64,000 nt of DNA from DASWJZ01 sp963720705 (GCA_963720705.1 CAVRGJ010000005.1:372001-436000); one strand, 5' to 3'. Shown: positions 30,915 to 40,083, numbered from the stretch's first letter. Made by a program: numbers and translations. Notes: generated from the sequence alone by a model not told the origin.

Positions 30915-31048
30915 CCCTCATGCTGAGGTGCGACCCCGGACTTGATCCGGGGGAGCCTCGAAGCACGCACCGAAGCATGCCCCGCGCGTTCTGGACCCTC
31001 CTTCGAGGCAATGCCGACAAGCGTCGGCATTGCACCTCAGGATGAGGG
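30915..31048. repeat. Palindromic repeat between imelysin and multicopper oxidase genes
   Basis: Same family as 1019-1149. The 17-base ends CCCTCATGCTGAGGTGC and GCACCTCAGGATGAGGG are inverted with one mismatch, and the inner part holds GCCTCGAAG...CTTCGAGGC. It fills almost the whole gap inside what otherwise looks like one operon. Its right end supplies the GAGGGA that may serve as ribosome binding site for the next gene. Confidence 0.75.
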
Positions 31049-31059
31049 AACCGGATGTG

Positions 31060-32514
31060 ATGACCTTGGGAATGAACCGCCGCCGCTTCCTTTCCGGTGC
31101 CGCGGCCTTCGCGGGCGCGACGCTTCTGCCGCGCGTCGGTCGCTCCTATGCGAGCGAGCTGCCGCCCCCCGCGGTGCCCGGATCGGGTAAGCTTGCGCTC
31201 GATCTCGTCGCCGCCGAGCGTCCGACGGCGCTTCCCTGCTTCAACGGCGCCAAGCTGCCGCTATGGACCTTCTCCGAAAAATCCTGGCTCCCGGTGGTGC
31301 GGCTGAAACTCGGCGAGCGATTGGAGGTTGCCTATCAGAACCGTCTGCCGCGCGAGGGCGAGCATTCGTCGGTGCACTGGCACGGCATGCGGATCGCCAA
31401 CGACCAGGACGGCGTCCCCTATCTCACGCAGCAGCCGGTCTGGCCGGGCGAGGATTATCGCTACAGCTTCGTTCCGCCCGACACCGGCAGCTTCTTCTTC
31501 CATCCGCATTGCGACACGGTAGAGCAGCTTGGCCGCGGCCTCGCCGGCGTGCTGATCGTCGAAGGCGACGAGACGGAGCCCTATGACGCCGACGCGGTGA
31601 TCGTCATGCGCGACTGGCGGGTCGACAAGGAGAGCGGCAGCTTCCTGCCCTTCTACACCGCCGAGGGAGCCGGCAAGGCGGGGACTTTTGGCACGATCCG
31701 CAGCACGAACGGCGAGGACAACCCCGAGATCGTGCTTCCGGCCGGCGGCGACTGCCGGCTCAGGCTCTTCAACCTCGACAACACGCGCATCATGGAGATC
31801 GGCATCGAGGATGCGGAGGCTGCAATCGTCGCGGTCGACGGCATCGCGCTGCCGCCCGTGCCGCTCAGAGGCTGGCGGCTCGGGCCGGCGATGCGGCTCG
31901 ACGTTGTCGTCCGCGCGCCCGCCGACGGCAAGACGGCGCGGCTGGTGGACTACTTCGCGCCGCAGCCCGTTCCGCTCGCCCGATTGACGGGGCAGGGGCC
32001 GGCGCGTCGAAATACGGAATTCGATCCGGCGCCGCTTCGCGCAGGCCGCATGCCGGAGCCCGATCTTCAGAACGCCGAGCGGCTTCCCTTCGTCTTCTCT
32101 GCGACCGCGACGGCCGACGCGGTCAAGGAGGCGGAAGCCTCCGGCGCTCTCCTCGGCTCGCTCTGCAGCGCGTCCGGCACCTTTTGGGCGATCAACAAGC
32201 AGGTCTGGCCGGCCGGCGATCACAGCCGCATCCCGGAGCCGCTCGCGGCGCTTCAGCGGGGAAGGAGCTATATCTTCCAGCTCGAAAACGTCACGCCACA
32301 TCAGCACCCGATCCATATCCACGGTCACAGCTTCAAATGGCTCAAATCAAACAAGTATGATTTGCCGATCCATCACGCCGATACGATTCTGATCAGGCCC
32401 AAGGAACGGGTCGATGCGGCCTTCGTCGCGGACAATCCCGGCGACTGGATGTTCCACTGCCACATCATCGAGCATCAGGAATCCGGCATGATGGGCTATG
32501 TCAGGGTGACATGA
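31060..32514 (+). CDS. Multicopper oxidase
   Basis: A 484-residue periplasmic oxidase exported by Tat (NRRRFLSGAAAFAGA). All four copper-binding stretches are present: SVHWHGMRI, FFFHPHCDT, HQHPIHIHGHSF and MFHCHIIEHQESGMMG, giving one type 1 and a trinuclear centre. Between imelysin and a di-heme protein it most likely oxidises ferrous iron or cuprous copper before uptake. Ferroxidase activity is inferred from context. I use the ATG at 31060 (GAGGGA ten bases upstream); the ATG at 31072 is an alternative. An upstream frame start at 31030 lies in the repeat. It overlaps the next gene by four bases. Confidence 0.9.
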   Translation: MTLGMNRRRFLSGAAAFAGATLLPRVGRSYASELPPPAVPGSGKLALDLVAAERPTALPCFNGAKLPLWTFSEKSWLPVVRLKLGERLEVAYQNRLPREGEHSSVHWHGMRIANDQDGVPYLTQQPVWPGEDYRYSFVPPDTGSFFFHPHCDTVEQLGRGLAGVLIVEGDETEPYDADAVIVMRDWRVDKESGSFLPFYTAEGAGKAGTFGTIRSTNGEDNPEIVLPAGGDCRLRLFNLDNTRIMEIGIEDAEAAIVAVDGIALPPVPLRGWRLGPAMRLDVVVRAPADGKTARLVDYFAPQPVPLARLTGQGPARRNTEFDPAPLRAGRMPEPDLQNAERLPFVFSATATADAVKEAEASGALLGSLCSASGTFWAINKQVWPAGDHSRIPEPLAALQRGRSYIFQLENVTPHQHPIHIHGHSFKWLKSNKYDLPIHHADTILIRPKERVDAAFVADNPGDWMFHCHIIEHQESGMMGYVRVT

Positions 32515-33716
32515 GGATCGTTGCTGGTGCGCTCATCGTATCGGCGCTCGTTGCCGCGACGGGTGCGACGGCTTCCGGTGAGCTCGACGCGGTGATGGGC
32601 AAAGCGCTCTTCGAGCGCGACTGGGTGCCGGCCGGCTCCTCGACCGACGCGGCGAACGGACTCGGTCCGCTCTTTGCGGCACGCAGCTGCGCCGGCTGCC
32701 ATGCCGGTCCGGCGCTCGCCGCACGCTTCACCGATGCACCGGACGGCCGCATCGCCGGCCGTGGGTTCGTCATGCGTTTCGGCGACCGCGACGGAAATCC
32801 CGATCCGGTTTACGGCCACCTCCTGCAAGAGCAGGCGGTGCAGGGGATGCAGTCGGAGGGGCGCCTTGTTCTTCTCGCCTCCGCCGATCCAAAGAAGAGC
32901 TACACTTACACGATGGACCTTGCGCGCGGGCCGCTCGATCCGGCGACGCATCTTTCACCGCGGCTCGCACCGCCGATCGTCGGACGCGCCGCGCTCGAGC
33001 AGGTCGATGCGAATGCGGTGGTCGCGCGCGCCGATCCGGACGACCGCGATGGCGACGGCATTTCAGGCCGTGCGCGGATGATCGCGACGGATAGCGGCGA
33101 GGCGCTCGGCCGCTACGGCTGGAAGGCGCAAAGCACCAGTCTTGAAGTGCAGATCGCCGACGCGTTCGCCATCGACATCGGGCTTTCGAGTGCGCTGCGC
33201 CCATTCCCGCACGGCGATTGCACTGCTGAAGAGGCGGATTGCATGAATGCGCCGACGGGCGTCAGCGACCGCTACGACGGCAACGAGCTCTCGCCGGAAA
33301 TCGTCGGCCTCATCGCCGCCTATGTGCGCAGCATCGCGCCTCCCGTCCCGAAGAACGACCCGGCCGTAATCGCGCTTTTTGCCGCGACCGGCTGCGCCGC
33401 CTGCCATGTGCCGGAGATGCCGGCCGAAACCGACGGGACGGTCGCCGTCCATACCGACCTTCTGCTGCACGACATGGGCGCCGCCCTCGACGACGGCGTC
33501 GGTGAGCCGGGCGTCGCCTCGGCGGAGTGGCGCACCGCGCCGCTCATCGCCATGGCGCAGCGCGGTGGACGCCGCTATCTGCATGACGGACGCGCCGCAA
33601 CAATCGACGCGGCGATCCGCGCGCATGGCGGGGAGGCGGCGGCGGCCGTTTCGCGCTATCTCTCTCTAAGCGACGATGAGCGGCGTGCGCTCCTCGCCTA
33701 TGTGGAGAGCCTATGA
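32511..33716 (+). CDS. Di-heme oxidoreductase family protein (DUF1111, c-type cytochrome)
   Basis: A 401-residue exported protein with two heme c motifs, SCAGCH (Cys60-His64) and GCAACH (Cys296-His300). The N-terminus is a signal peptide (cleaved near ATASG). The layout fits the DUF1111 di-heme family, distantly related to MauG and di-heme peroxidases. It is coupled by ATGA overlaps to the oxidase before it and the imelysin after it. Such proteins regularly accompany paired imelysins and may pass electrons to or from bound iron; this role is inference. Confidence 0.9.
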   Translation: MRIVAGALIVSALVAATGATASGELDAVMGKALFERDWVPAGSSTDAANGLGPLFAARSCAGCHAGPALAARFTDAPDGRIAGRGFVMRFGDRDGNPDPVYGHLLQEQAVQGMQSEGRLVLLASADPKKSYTYTMDLARGPLDPATHLSPRLAPPIVGRAALEQVDANAVVARADPDDRDGDGISGRARMIATDSGEALGRYGWKAQSTSLEVQIADAFAIDIGLSSALRPFPHGDCTAEEADCMNAPTGVSDRYDGNELSPEIVGLIAAYVRSIAPPVPKNDPAVIALFAATGCAACHVPEMPAETDGTVAVHTDLLLHDMGAALDDGVGEPGVASAEWRTAPLIAMAQRGGRRYLHDGRAATIDAAIRAHGGEAAAAVSRYLSLSDDERRALLAYVESL

Positions 33717-34834
33717 GATTCCGTGCGCTCGCGCTTTTTGTCGCGCTTCTGCTCCCGGCATCGGCAAGTGCGGCGACGGCACTTTCCGGCGAGGGCGCGC
33801 CGATTGTCCCGATCGCGACGGAGGACGATTATGCGCGGGTCGTCGAGCAGACGATCCGCATCTACGTCGTACCCGCCTATCGCGATCTCGTCGACGCGAC
33901 GAGCAGGCTGACGAACGCAGTGCGCGATTATTGCGCCGCGCCCGACACCAACAGCGGCAAGACGCTCGACGACGCGTTTGCCGGAACGCTTTCCGCCTGG
34001 GCTGCCGTCGATTTCCTGCATTTCGGGCCGATGGGAAGCGAGGGGCGCTACGAGCGCTTCGCGTTCTGGCCGGACGTGCACGGAACCGGCACTCGTCAGC
34101 TTCGGCAGCTTCTTGCGAGCGAAGATTCTAAGCTCATCGAGCCCGGCACGCTCGCCAAGCAGAGCGCGGCAGTGCAGGGCCTGCCGGCGCTCGAGGTGCT
34201 TCTTTATTCCGGCGACAAGGCGCTGCTTCACGCCAGTGCGCCGGAGGCGTTTCGCTGTTCGCTTGCCGGCGCGGTCGCCGACAATATGAGCGGCATAGCG
34301 TCTGACGTGCTCACCGGTTGGACCGGCGAGAAGGGCTGGACGACGCTCATGCAAGATCCCGGCCCGGATAATCCGGTCTATCGCACTCACGCGGAAGCGA
34401 CGACGGAATTCCTGAAGGCGATTCTGACCGCGCTTGAGCAGATGCGCGATCAGCGCATCCTGCCTGCGGTCGGCGAGAAGCCGGAGGACGCGAAGGCGAG
34501 CCGCGCGCCCTATGAGCTCTCCGGGCACACGATGGCTTATCTCGAAGCCGGGTCGACGGCGCTCCAGCGTTTCATCAATGCAACCGGCCTGCTTGAGATG
34601 CTGCCGGAGGATCAGGACGGCTACGCCGCTTCGGCGCTGTTCGAGTTCAACAATCTCGACGATGCGTTGCACGCCGCCGGCCCGAGCATTGACGCGGCGC
34701 TTGCCGATCCGACGCTGCGCTCGAAGCTCGGCTATGCGGCGATCGTGATCGCAAGCCTGCGCGATCTCTTCCAGAAGCACATCGCCGTCGCGGCCGGGCT
34801 CTCGCCGGGCTTCAACTCGCTCGATGGCGACTAG
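33713..34834 (+). CDS. Second imelysin family protein (lacks the GxHxxE motif)
   Basis: A 373-residue exported protein (signal peptide to about residue 20, ASASA). The imelysin core is recognisable by FAFWPDVHGTGTRQL near the start and by the motif GLPALEVLLYS where GxHxxE is expected, so the His is missing while Glu is kept. This is typical of the second imelysin in such operons and suggests a different metal site. It overlaps the di-heme gene (ATGA) and its stop touches a palindromic repeat at 34834. Confidence 0.88.
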   Translation: MRFRALALFVALLLPASASAATALSGEGAPIVPIATEDDYARVVEQTIRIYVVPAYRDLVDATSRLTNAVRDYCAAPDTNSGKTLDDAFAGTLSAWAAVDFLHFGPMGSEGRYERFAFWPDVHGTGTRQLRQLLASEDSKLIEPGTLAKQSAAVQGLPALEVLLYSGDKALLHASAPEAFRCSLAGAVADNMSGIASDVLTGWTGEKGWTTLMQDPGPDNPVYRTHAEATTEFLKAILTALEQMRDQRILPAVGEKPEDAKASRAPYELSGHTMAYLEAGSTALQRFINATGLLEMLPEDQDGYAASALFEFNNLDDALHAAGPSIDAALADPTLRSKLGYAAIVIASLRDLFQKHIAVAAGLSPGFNSLDGD

Positions 34835-34882
34835 AGCATGATCCCGGAAAGTGGGAGCCGGTTTTCGGACAAGATCATGCTC
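34834..34882. repeat. Palindromic Rhizobiales-type repeat
   Basis: Perfect 10-base ends GAGCATGATC and GATCATGCTC frame CCGGAAAGTGGGAGCCGGTTTTCGG-like inner sequence that is itself an imperfect palindrome. This is a widespread intergenic element in Rhizobiales genomes (from memory). It fills most of the gap between the second imelysin and the DUF1513 gene and could form a stable hairpin in the transcript. Confidence 0.8.
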
Positions 34883-34939
34883 AGACAAAGAGACAGGGCC
34901 TCGACTTCTGATTCGATCAGAGGGGAAGGGGCCGGCCCG

Positions 34940-36046
34940 ATGATCGTCGACCGCCGCGCCCTTCTTGCCGGCGCCGGCGCGTGCCTTGCCGCGGGGCTCA
35001 CGCCGCGCGCCGCCGCGGCGCTTGCGACAAGTGAGGCGCTGGTGCTTGCGCCGGCGATGCGGGCGGACGGTAGCTTCGCAGTCATGGTGTTTGGCGAGAA
35101 TGGCGCGCTGATCCGTGAGATCGCGCTTCCGGCCCGCGGCCATGATCTTGCGGTCCATACGGCCAGCGGCCGTGCCGTCGCCTTCGCGCGGCGGCCGGGC
35201 ACGTTCGCCGTGGCCTTCGATATTTCTTTGCGCACGCCGCCGCAGGTCTTCGTCGCGCGAGCCGACCGGCACTTCTTCGGGCACGGCGCCTACTCGGCGA
35301 ACGGCAAGCTCCTCTTCGCGACGGAGAACGATTTCGGCGCCGGTACTGGCGTGATCGGCATCTACGATGCGACGGATTCCTACCGGCGCCTCGGCGAATT
35401 CCCGACGCGTGGCGTCGGCACCCACGAAGCGATCCTGCTTCCCGACGGCAAGACGCTCGCCATCGCAAATGGCGGAATCGAGACGCATCCGGATTACGGA
35501 CGCGAGATGCTCAACATCCCGAGCATGGATCCCTCGCTCGCGTTCGTCGATCTCGACGGGCATCTCATCGCGCAGTACCGGCTGCCCAAGCGCTACCACC
35601 AGCTCTCGATCCGCCACATGGCGGTGGGCGCGGACGGAAAAGTCTGGTTCGGCACGCAATGGGAGGGCGATCCGCTCGAAACGCCGTCGCTGGTCGGCCG
35701 CGCGTCGCTCGAAGACGGGCTGGAGCTTGTCGATACGCCGGAGCCGGAGCTGAACGATATGCGCCGCTATGTCGGTGCGATGGCAGCGAGCCGCGATCGG
35801 ACGGTCATTTCGGCTTCCGCGCCGCGCGGCGGCTATGTCGTGCATTTCAGCGGCGAGAGCGGAAAATATCTCGGCCGCACGCAAATCGCCGATTCAAGCG
35901 GCATCACCGGCTATGGCGAAAAATCCATCCTCGCCTCGAACGGCGAGGGGCTGATCGTGGAGACCGGGACGGATGGCGAGGCCGCCGCAAAGGTGCGGTT
36001 GCCGGGCGTCGCCTTCGACAATCATCTTCGGACCTTCGGCGTCTGA
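34940..36046 (+). CDS. DUF1513 domain-containing protein
   Basis: A 368-residue exported protein with a Tat-like signal (DRRALLAGAGACLAAG). The mature part looks like a beta-propeller (repeated DG- and W-F-containing blades such as LLPDGKTLAIANGGIETHPD and VWFGTQWEGDPLETPSL), as known for DUF1513. The ATG at 34940 follows AGGGGAAGGGG; frames further upstream run into the palindromic repeat. DUF1513 regularly closes imelysin/di-heme operons. Its biochemical role is not known; a periplasmic partner for the iron-binding proteins is a fair guess. Confidence 0.88.
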   Translation: MIVDRRALLAGAGACLAAGLTPRAAAALATSEALVLAPAMRADGSFAVMVFGENGALIREIALPARGHDLAVHTASGRAVAFARRPGTFAVAFDISLRTPPQVFVARADRHFFGHGAYSANGKLLFATENDFGAGTGVIGIYDATDSYRRLGEFPTRGVGTHEAILLPDGKTLAIANGGIETHPDYGREMLNIPSMDPSLAFVDLDGHLIAQYRLPKRYHQLSIRHMAVGADGKVWFGTQWEGDPLETPSLVGRASLEDGLELVDTPEPELNDMRRYVGAMAASRDRTVISASAPRGGYVVHFSGESGKYLGRTQIADSSGITGYGEKSILASNGEGLIVETGTDGEAAAKVRLPGVAFDNHLRTFGV

Positions 36047-36049
36047 CGA

Positions 36050-36157
36050 TCAGACCTGGCTTGCGAGCATCGCTGCGAGCGCAAGCACGGTCAGGATGAA
36101 GGCAACGCCGGTCCCGCGAATGCAGAGCGCTGCGGCCTCTTTCAAGCTGTTGGACAT
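36050..36157 (-). CDS. 35-residue single-helix membrane peptide
   Basis: A small gene with ATG at 36157 and TGA at 36050. The upstream GAGGGA lies seven bases before the start, a good ribosome binding site. The peptide has a short polar N-terminus (MSNSLKEAAALCIRGTG) and one hydrophobic helix of about 17 residues. It ends four bases from the stop of the DUF1513 gene on the other strand. No family is known to me. It may be a small regulator or a structural subunit of a membrane complex. Confidence 0.5.
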   Translation of the reverse strand: MSNSLKEAAALCIRGTGVAFILTVLALAAMLASQV

Positions 36158-36377
36158 GGGCAGGTTCCCTCTTCGCCGATTGCGCGGAGGAGCCTAGAAG
36201 CGGGCCGCTGAACTCGCTTTGAAGCCGCCATTCAGTTGCGGTTCAGGCGCCAAGCTCATCGCGAGCCTCGCGTCTATCTCTCGAAGCTTTGATCGGACGG
36301 TCACGTCGGCGCTTGAAGCTTCGGCTAGATAGTGGCGTTTAACCGAGGTGAAACCCGACAGCCGGAGGAGGCGGAAC

Positions 36378-37277
36378 ATGGTGGAGACCCCGCGCGCGAA
36401 CGTCCCCAAGGTCACGCAGGCGATGATCCAGGCCTACGACGACTACACGCACCTGACGCTCGACCGCCGCGACTTCATGCAGAAGCTGACGCGGCTGACC
36501 GGCTCGGCCGCCGCTGCGGCGGCGATCGCGCCGATGCTCGCGGCGTCGAACGCGAAAGCGGCGATCGTCGCTGCCGACGATCCGCGTCTCAAAGCCGAGA
36601 CGATCACCTGGCCCGGCGCCGAGGGGCAGACGATGGCCGGCTATCTCGCCATGCCAGCAGAAGCGGCGGGACCGTTGCCGGCGGTGATGGTCGTGCACGA
36701 GAACCGCGGCTTGAACCCGCACATCAAGGACGTGGCGCGACGGATCGCGCTCGAAGGCTTTCTCGCGCTCGCCCCCGACTTTCTGACGCCGTCCGGCGGC
36801 ACGCCTGAAGACGAGGACAAAGCGCGCGACATGATCGGCGCGCTCGACCGCCAACAGACGATCGACAATGCCGTTGCGACGGTCGCCTTCCTGAAAAGTC
36901 ATCCGATGTCGAACGGCAAGGTCGGCGTCGTCGGTTTCTGCTGGGGCGGCACTCTGACAAATCAGATCGCGGTCGCGGCCGGCGATGATCTCGCGGCCGC
37001 CGTCGCCTATTATGGCGGGGTTCCGAAGCCCGAGCAGGTCAGCCAGATAAAGGCGAAGATGCTGCTTCACTATGCCGGGCTCGACGAGCGCACCAATGCC
37101 GGGATTCCAAGCTACGAGGCGGCGCTCAAGGCTGCCGGCGTCGACTATCAGATCTACGTCTATGCAGGCGCCAACCACGCCTTCAACAACGACACTTCGG
37201 AAGCGCGCTACAACAAAGAGGCCGCCGACCTAGCCTGGTCGCGCACGGTCGCGTTCCTGAAGGAGGCGCTGAGCTAG
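36378..37277 (+). CDS. Dienelactone hydrolase family protein
   Basis: A 299-residue alpha/beta hydrolase. The catalytic triad of the family is visible: Cys188 (GFCWGG), Asp236 (GLDER) and His267 (GANHAF), with HENRGL forming the oxyanion region. The N-terminus has an unusual 27-residue lead before a Tat-like motif (DRRDFMQKL) and a hydrophobic stretch ending in ASNAKAA, so the enzyme is probably exported. The start at 36378 follows GGAGG by about nine bases. It ends convergently with the CDF gene, overlapping by four bases. The natural substrate is unknown. Confidence 0.9.
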   Translation: MVETPRANVPKVTQAMIQAYDDYTHLTLDRRDFMQKLTRLTGSAAAAAAIAPMLAASNAKAAIVAADDPRLKAETITWPGAEGQTMAGYLAMPAEAAGPLPAVMVVHENRGLNPHIKDVARRIALEGFLALAPDFLTPSGGTPEDEDKARDMIGALDRQQTIDNAVATVAFLKSHPMSNGKVGVVGFCWGGTLTNQIAVAAGDDLAAAVAYYGGVPKPEQVSQIKAKMLLHYAGLDERTNAGIPSYEAALKAAGVDYQIYVYAGANHAFNNDTSEARYNKEAADLAWSRTVAFLKEALS

Positions 37278-38668
37278 CCCCCCTCAAGAGGAGAGGGAAG
37301 AGGTGACCGCATCGGCTCGGCGTGGATCACGATGCGCGCGATCTCCGGTTTTCGCTCGCGCACCAGCCGCTCCAGGTCGTCGACGCGGCGGTGGACGCTC
37401 TCCACCGTCTCCTCCGGGCCGAGGCGGCAATGGGCGACGAGCACGGTGCCGCGGGCGCTGCGCCTGACCCGCACGTCGTGGACGTCGGAGAGCCCGTCGA
37501 TTGAGCGCGCCGCCTCTTCAAGCGTTTGCACGTAGCTCTGGCGAAGTGCTTCCGGCGTATCCTCGACGTCGGTCACCTCCGGCTCGAGCGGCTCGATATG
37601 GGTCTCGATCTCTGTCGCGCGCCCGAACTCGCGGCGGATAGCGGCCTCGAGCCGATCGGCGGTGCGATGCGCCTCGGCAAGCGGCAGCTCGCCGTCGACC
37701 TCAAGATCGAGCGCCAGCGCCAGACGGTCGTTCAGATGCTCCGCGGTAATGTGATGCACGGCGGCGCGCTCGCGCTGCGCCACCAGGAGCACGCGCTCGC
37801 GCAGCGTCTCGTTCGAAGGCGACACGGGCTGCGACTGAAGGGTCACGTCGGCGTCGGCGATGACGGCGCGGACCGCGGCCACGACCTCGTCCTTAACCTC
37901 AGCCACCTGCTCGATGCCGAGCGAGCGCGGCACCTGTATCGTCACGTCGGCGAAATGGCTCGCCCCGACGGAGCGCACGCGCACATTCTCGACGCCGAGC
38001 ACGCCGGCAAGATCCTCGATTTTCGCCTTGATGAGCTCGGCGACACCCTCCGGCGCGCGGTCGACGAGTGCGTTGATGGTGTGCGCCACGAGGCGGATCC
38101 CGAGTGCCGCTACCAGCACAGCGACGGCGATGGCAGCCACCGAATCGCCTGTGCGGTAGCCGAATGCGATCAGCGCAAAGCCGGCGAGGACGGCGAGCGA
38201 AGAGAAGACGTCGGAGGCGAAATGCAGCGCGTCGGCTTCAAGCGCAGCGCTCTGCGTCTTGGCACCGACGCGTTTCAAGGCTCGCGCGCGCCAGGCGTTG
38301 ATGACGATCTCGACGAGAAGCACGGCGACGGCGAGGAGACTCAACGGCGGCGGCGGCTCGCCGCTGCGGATGCGGCCGATGGCCGTCACCATCACGCCGC
38401 CGGCAAGAAGCAGAAGCAGCGCCGCCTCGCCCAACGCGGCGACATTCTCGAACTTTCCGTGACCGTAGGGATGCGACGCATCGGCCGGCTTGTCCGCCAG
38501 GCGGACTGCCATCCAGGTGACCCCGGTCGCCAGAAAGTCGACGCAGGAGTGGAGCGCGTCGGTGATCAGCGCAAGGCTGCCGATCGCCAGCCCGATCGCG
38601 AGCTTCGCCGCGGCGAGCAGGAGGCTCGCAGCCAGCGAAACGGAGGCCGTCCTCTCCTTTTCGTTCAT
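37274..38668 (-). CDS. Cation diffusion facilitator family transporter, long C-terminus
   Basis: A 464-residue metal exporter. Six membrane helices occupy residues about 10-200, with the metal-site motifs ALITDALHSCVDF (His and Asp) and SHPYGHGKFEN. The C-terminal cytoplasmic part is about 260 residues, much longer than the single ZT-dimer domain of standard CDFs. It seems to hold two such domains (VENVRVRSVGASHFADVTIQ and a second around DVHDVRVRRSARGTVLVAHC). The last ten residues (PLPSPLEGG) come from a G/C-rich repeat fragment at the gene end. The metal (zinc, iron or manganese) cannot be fixed from sequence. Confidence 0.9.
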   Translation of the reverse strand: MNEKERTASVSLAASLLLAAAKLAIGLAIGSLALITDALHSCVDFLATGVTWMAVRLADKPADASHPYGHGKFENVAALGEAALLLLLAGGVMVTAIGRIRSGEPPPPLSLLAVAVLLVEIVINAWRARALKRVGAKTQSAALEADALHFASDVFSSLAVLAGFALIAFGYRTGDSVAAIAVAVLVAALGIRLVAHTINALVDRAPEGVAELIKAKIEDLAGVLGVENVRVRSVGASHFADVTIQVPRSLGIEQVAEVKDEVVAAVRAVIADADVTLQSQPVSPSNETLRERVLLVAQRERAAVHHITAEHLNDRLALALDLEVDGELPLAEAHRTADRLEAAIRREFGRATEIETHIEPLEPEVTDVEDTPEALRQSYVQTLEEAARSIDGLSDVHDVRVRRSARGTVLVAHCRLGPEETVESVHRRVDDLERLVRERKPEIARIVIHAEPMRSPLPSPLEGG

Positions 38669-38856
38669 CGTGGGAGCTTCCCCGGCGCCGATACTCTGAC
38701 GTTCCTAGTGGCGGCGCAGGGATTCGGCCAGAGGCCGCGGCGTCTTTGGCTTTGCGGCGGGGCATCGGCTCGGGCATGATTACGCAATCGTAACGGCTTG
38801 GAGCGACGGATTCGGCCGGCGGCCCACGTTGAAGCGGGGTCGGGGGTGGTGGGTTC

Positions 38857-40083
38857 GTGGCGGATATGTCTTTCTGGAAACAGGTTGTTCTTTCTCTCGT
38901 CGTGGTCGCGGCAGCAGCCGCCGGGTGGTACGGCTATCGCCACTGGCAGGCGGTCGAGCCGGCGCGCGAAGCTGTTGGCAGCTCGGGAGTGCCGGGCGGC
39001 GCTGCCGGCCAGCAAAGCCGCATTCCGGGGCTGATCGCTGGCGGCGGCGTCAACGTCGTGACCGCGCCGGTTGAGACCGACACCCTCGGCGACGCGGTCG
39101 TGGCGCTCGGCACGGCCAAGGCGGCGCACTCGGTGACCCTCTATCCGGAGGTCTCCGGCATGGTCGCCGAAGTGCTCATCGTGCCGGGCAAAACCGTCAA
39201 GACCGGCGACCTCCTCGTGCGCCTCGAAGACGATGAACAGAAGGTCGCGGTGGAGAAGGCGCAGATCGCCCTGCAACAAGCGGAGGCGACACTGGAGCGT
39301 CAGCAGGCGCTGGCGAAATCGCAGACGATCTCGAGCGTCGCGCTTTCCGATTCCGAGACCGCCACCCGCATGGCCGCAGTCGAGCTCAAATCGACCCAGA
39401 TCGATCTCGATCGGCGCAGCGTGAAGGCGCCGTTCTCAGGCATCACCGGGCTGACCGACCTCTCCGTCGGCGATTTCGTCACCACCTCGACGGCTCTCGC
39501 CACAGTCGACGATTTCTCCACCATGCGCGTCGATTTCGAGGTGCCGGAACGCTGGGCCGGTCGTGTCGCGGCTGGACAGCAGATCACGGCGACCGCGCAA
39601 GCGCTTCCCGGATCGAATTTTCCCGGGACGATCTCCGGCATCGACAACCGCGTCGATCAAACGACGCGGACGCTCAGGATGCAGGCGGAGCTTGCCAACG
39701 ATGAGGGGACGCTCAAGACCGGCATGGCGATCCTGGTCAAGCTCGCATTCGATACAGCCTCCGAGCTCGCCGTCCCGAGCCTTGCGGTGCAGTGGGATCG
39801 GCGTGGCTCGTTCGTGTGGAAGGTCGCCGACGGCGCCGCTCATCGCGCCGACGTGGCAATCGTCAGGCGGCAGAGCGGCATCGTCGTCGTTAAAGGCGAC
39901 GTCGCGGCCGGCGACCGCGTCGTGGTGGAGGGGCTGATGCGGCTTCGTGAAGGCGCCAAGGTGAACGAGGTCGACGAAACGCCTGAAATCGTAGACCAGG
40001 CTCCGCCCGCCGACGGTGGACAAGGCGTGGATTCCGCTCCTGCGGTGAGCGGGGCGGGCACGGCAACGAGCACGCGGAGCTAA
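38857..40083 (+). CDS. Efflux RND transporter periplasmic adaptor subunit
   Basis: A 408-residue HlyD/MexE-type membrane-fusion protein. One N-terminal anchor helix (residues about 8-25) is followed by the lipoyl-like half (SVTLYPEVSGMVAEVLI...GKTVKTGDLLVRLEDDE), a helical hairpin, and the beta-barrel part (VEKAQIALQQAE; RSVKAPFSGITGL). The start is GTG at 38857; the in-frame ATG at 38866 is possible. It is six bases upstream of the RND permease. No outer-membrane factor gene is seen in the window. Confidence 0.9.
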   Translation: MADMSFWKQVVLSLVVVAAAAAGWYGYRHWQAVEPAREAVGSSGVPGGAAGQQSRIPGLIAGGGVNVVTAPVETDTLGDAVVALGTAKAAHSVTLYPEVSGMVAEVLIVPGKTVKTGDLLVRLEDDEQKVAVEKAQIALQQAEATLERQQALAKSQTISSVALSDSETATRMAAVELKSTQIDLDRRSVKAPFSGITGLTDLSVGDFVTTSTALATVDDFSTMRVDFEVPERWAGRVAAGQQITATAQALPGSNFPGTISGIDNRVDQTTRTLRMQAELANDEGTLKTGMAILVKLAFDTASELAVPSLAVQWDRRGSFVWKVADGAAHRADVAIVRRQSGIVVVKGDVAAGDRVVVEGLMRLREGAKVNEVDETPEIVDQAPPADGGQGVDSAPAVSGAGTATSTRS

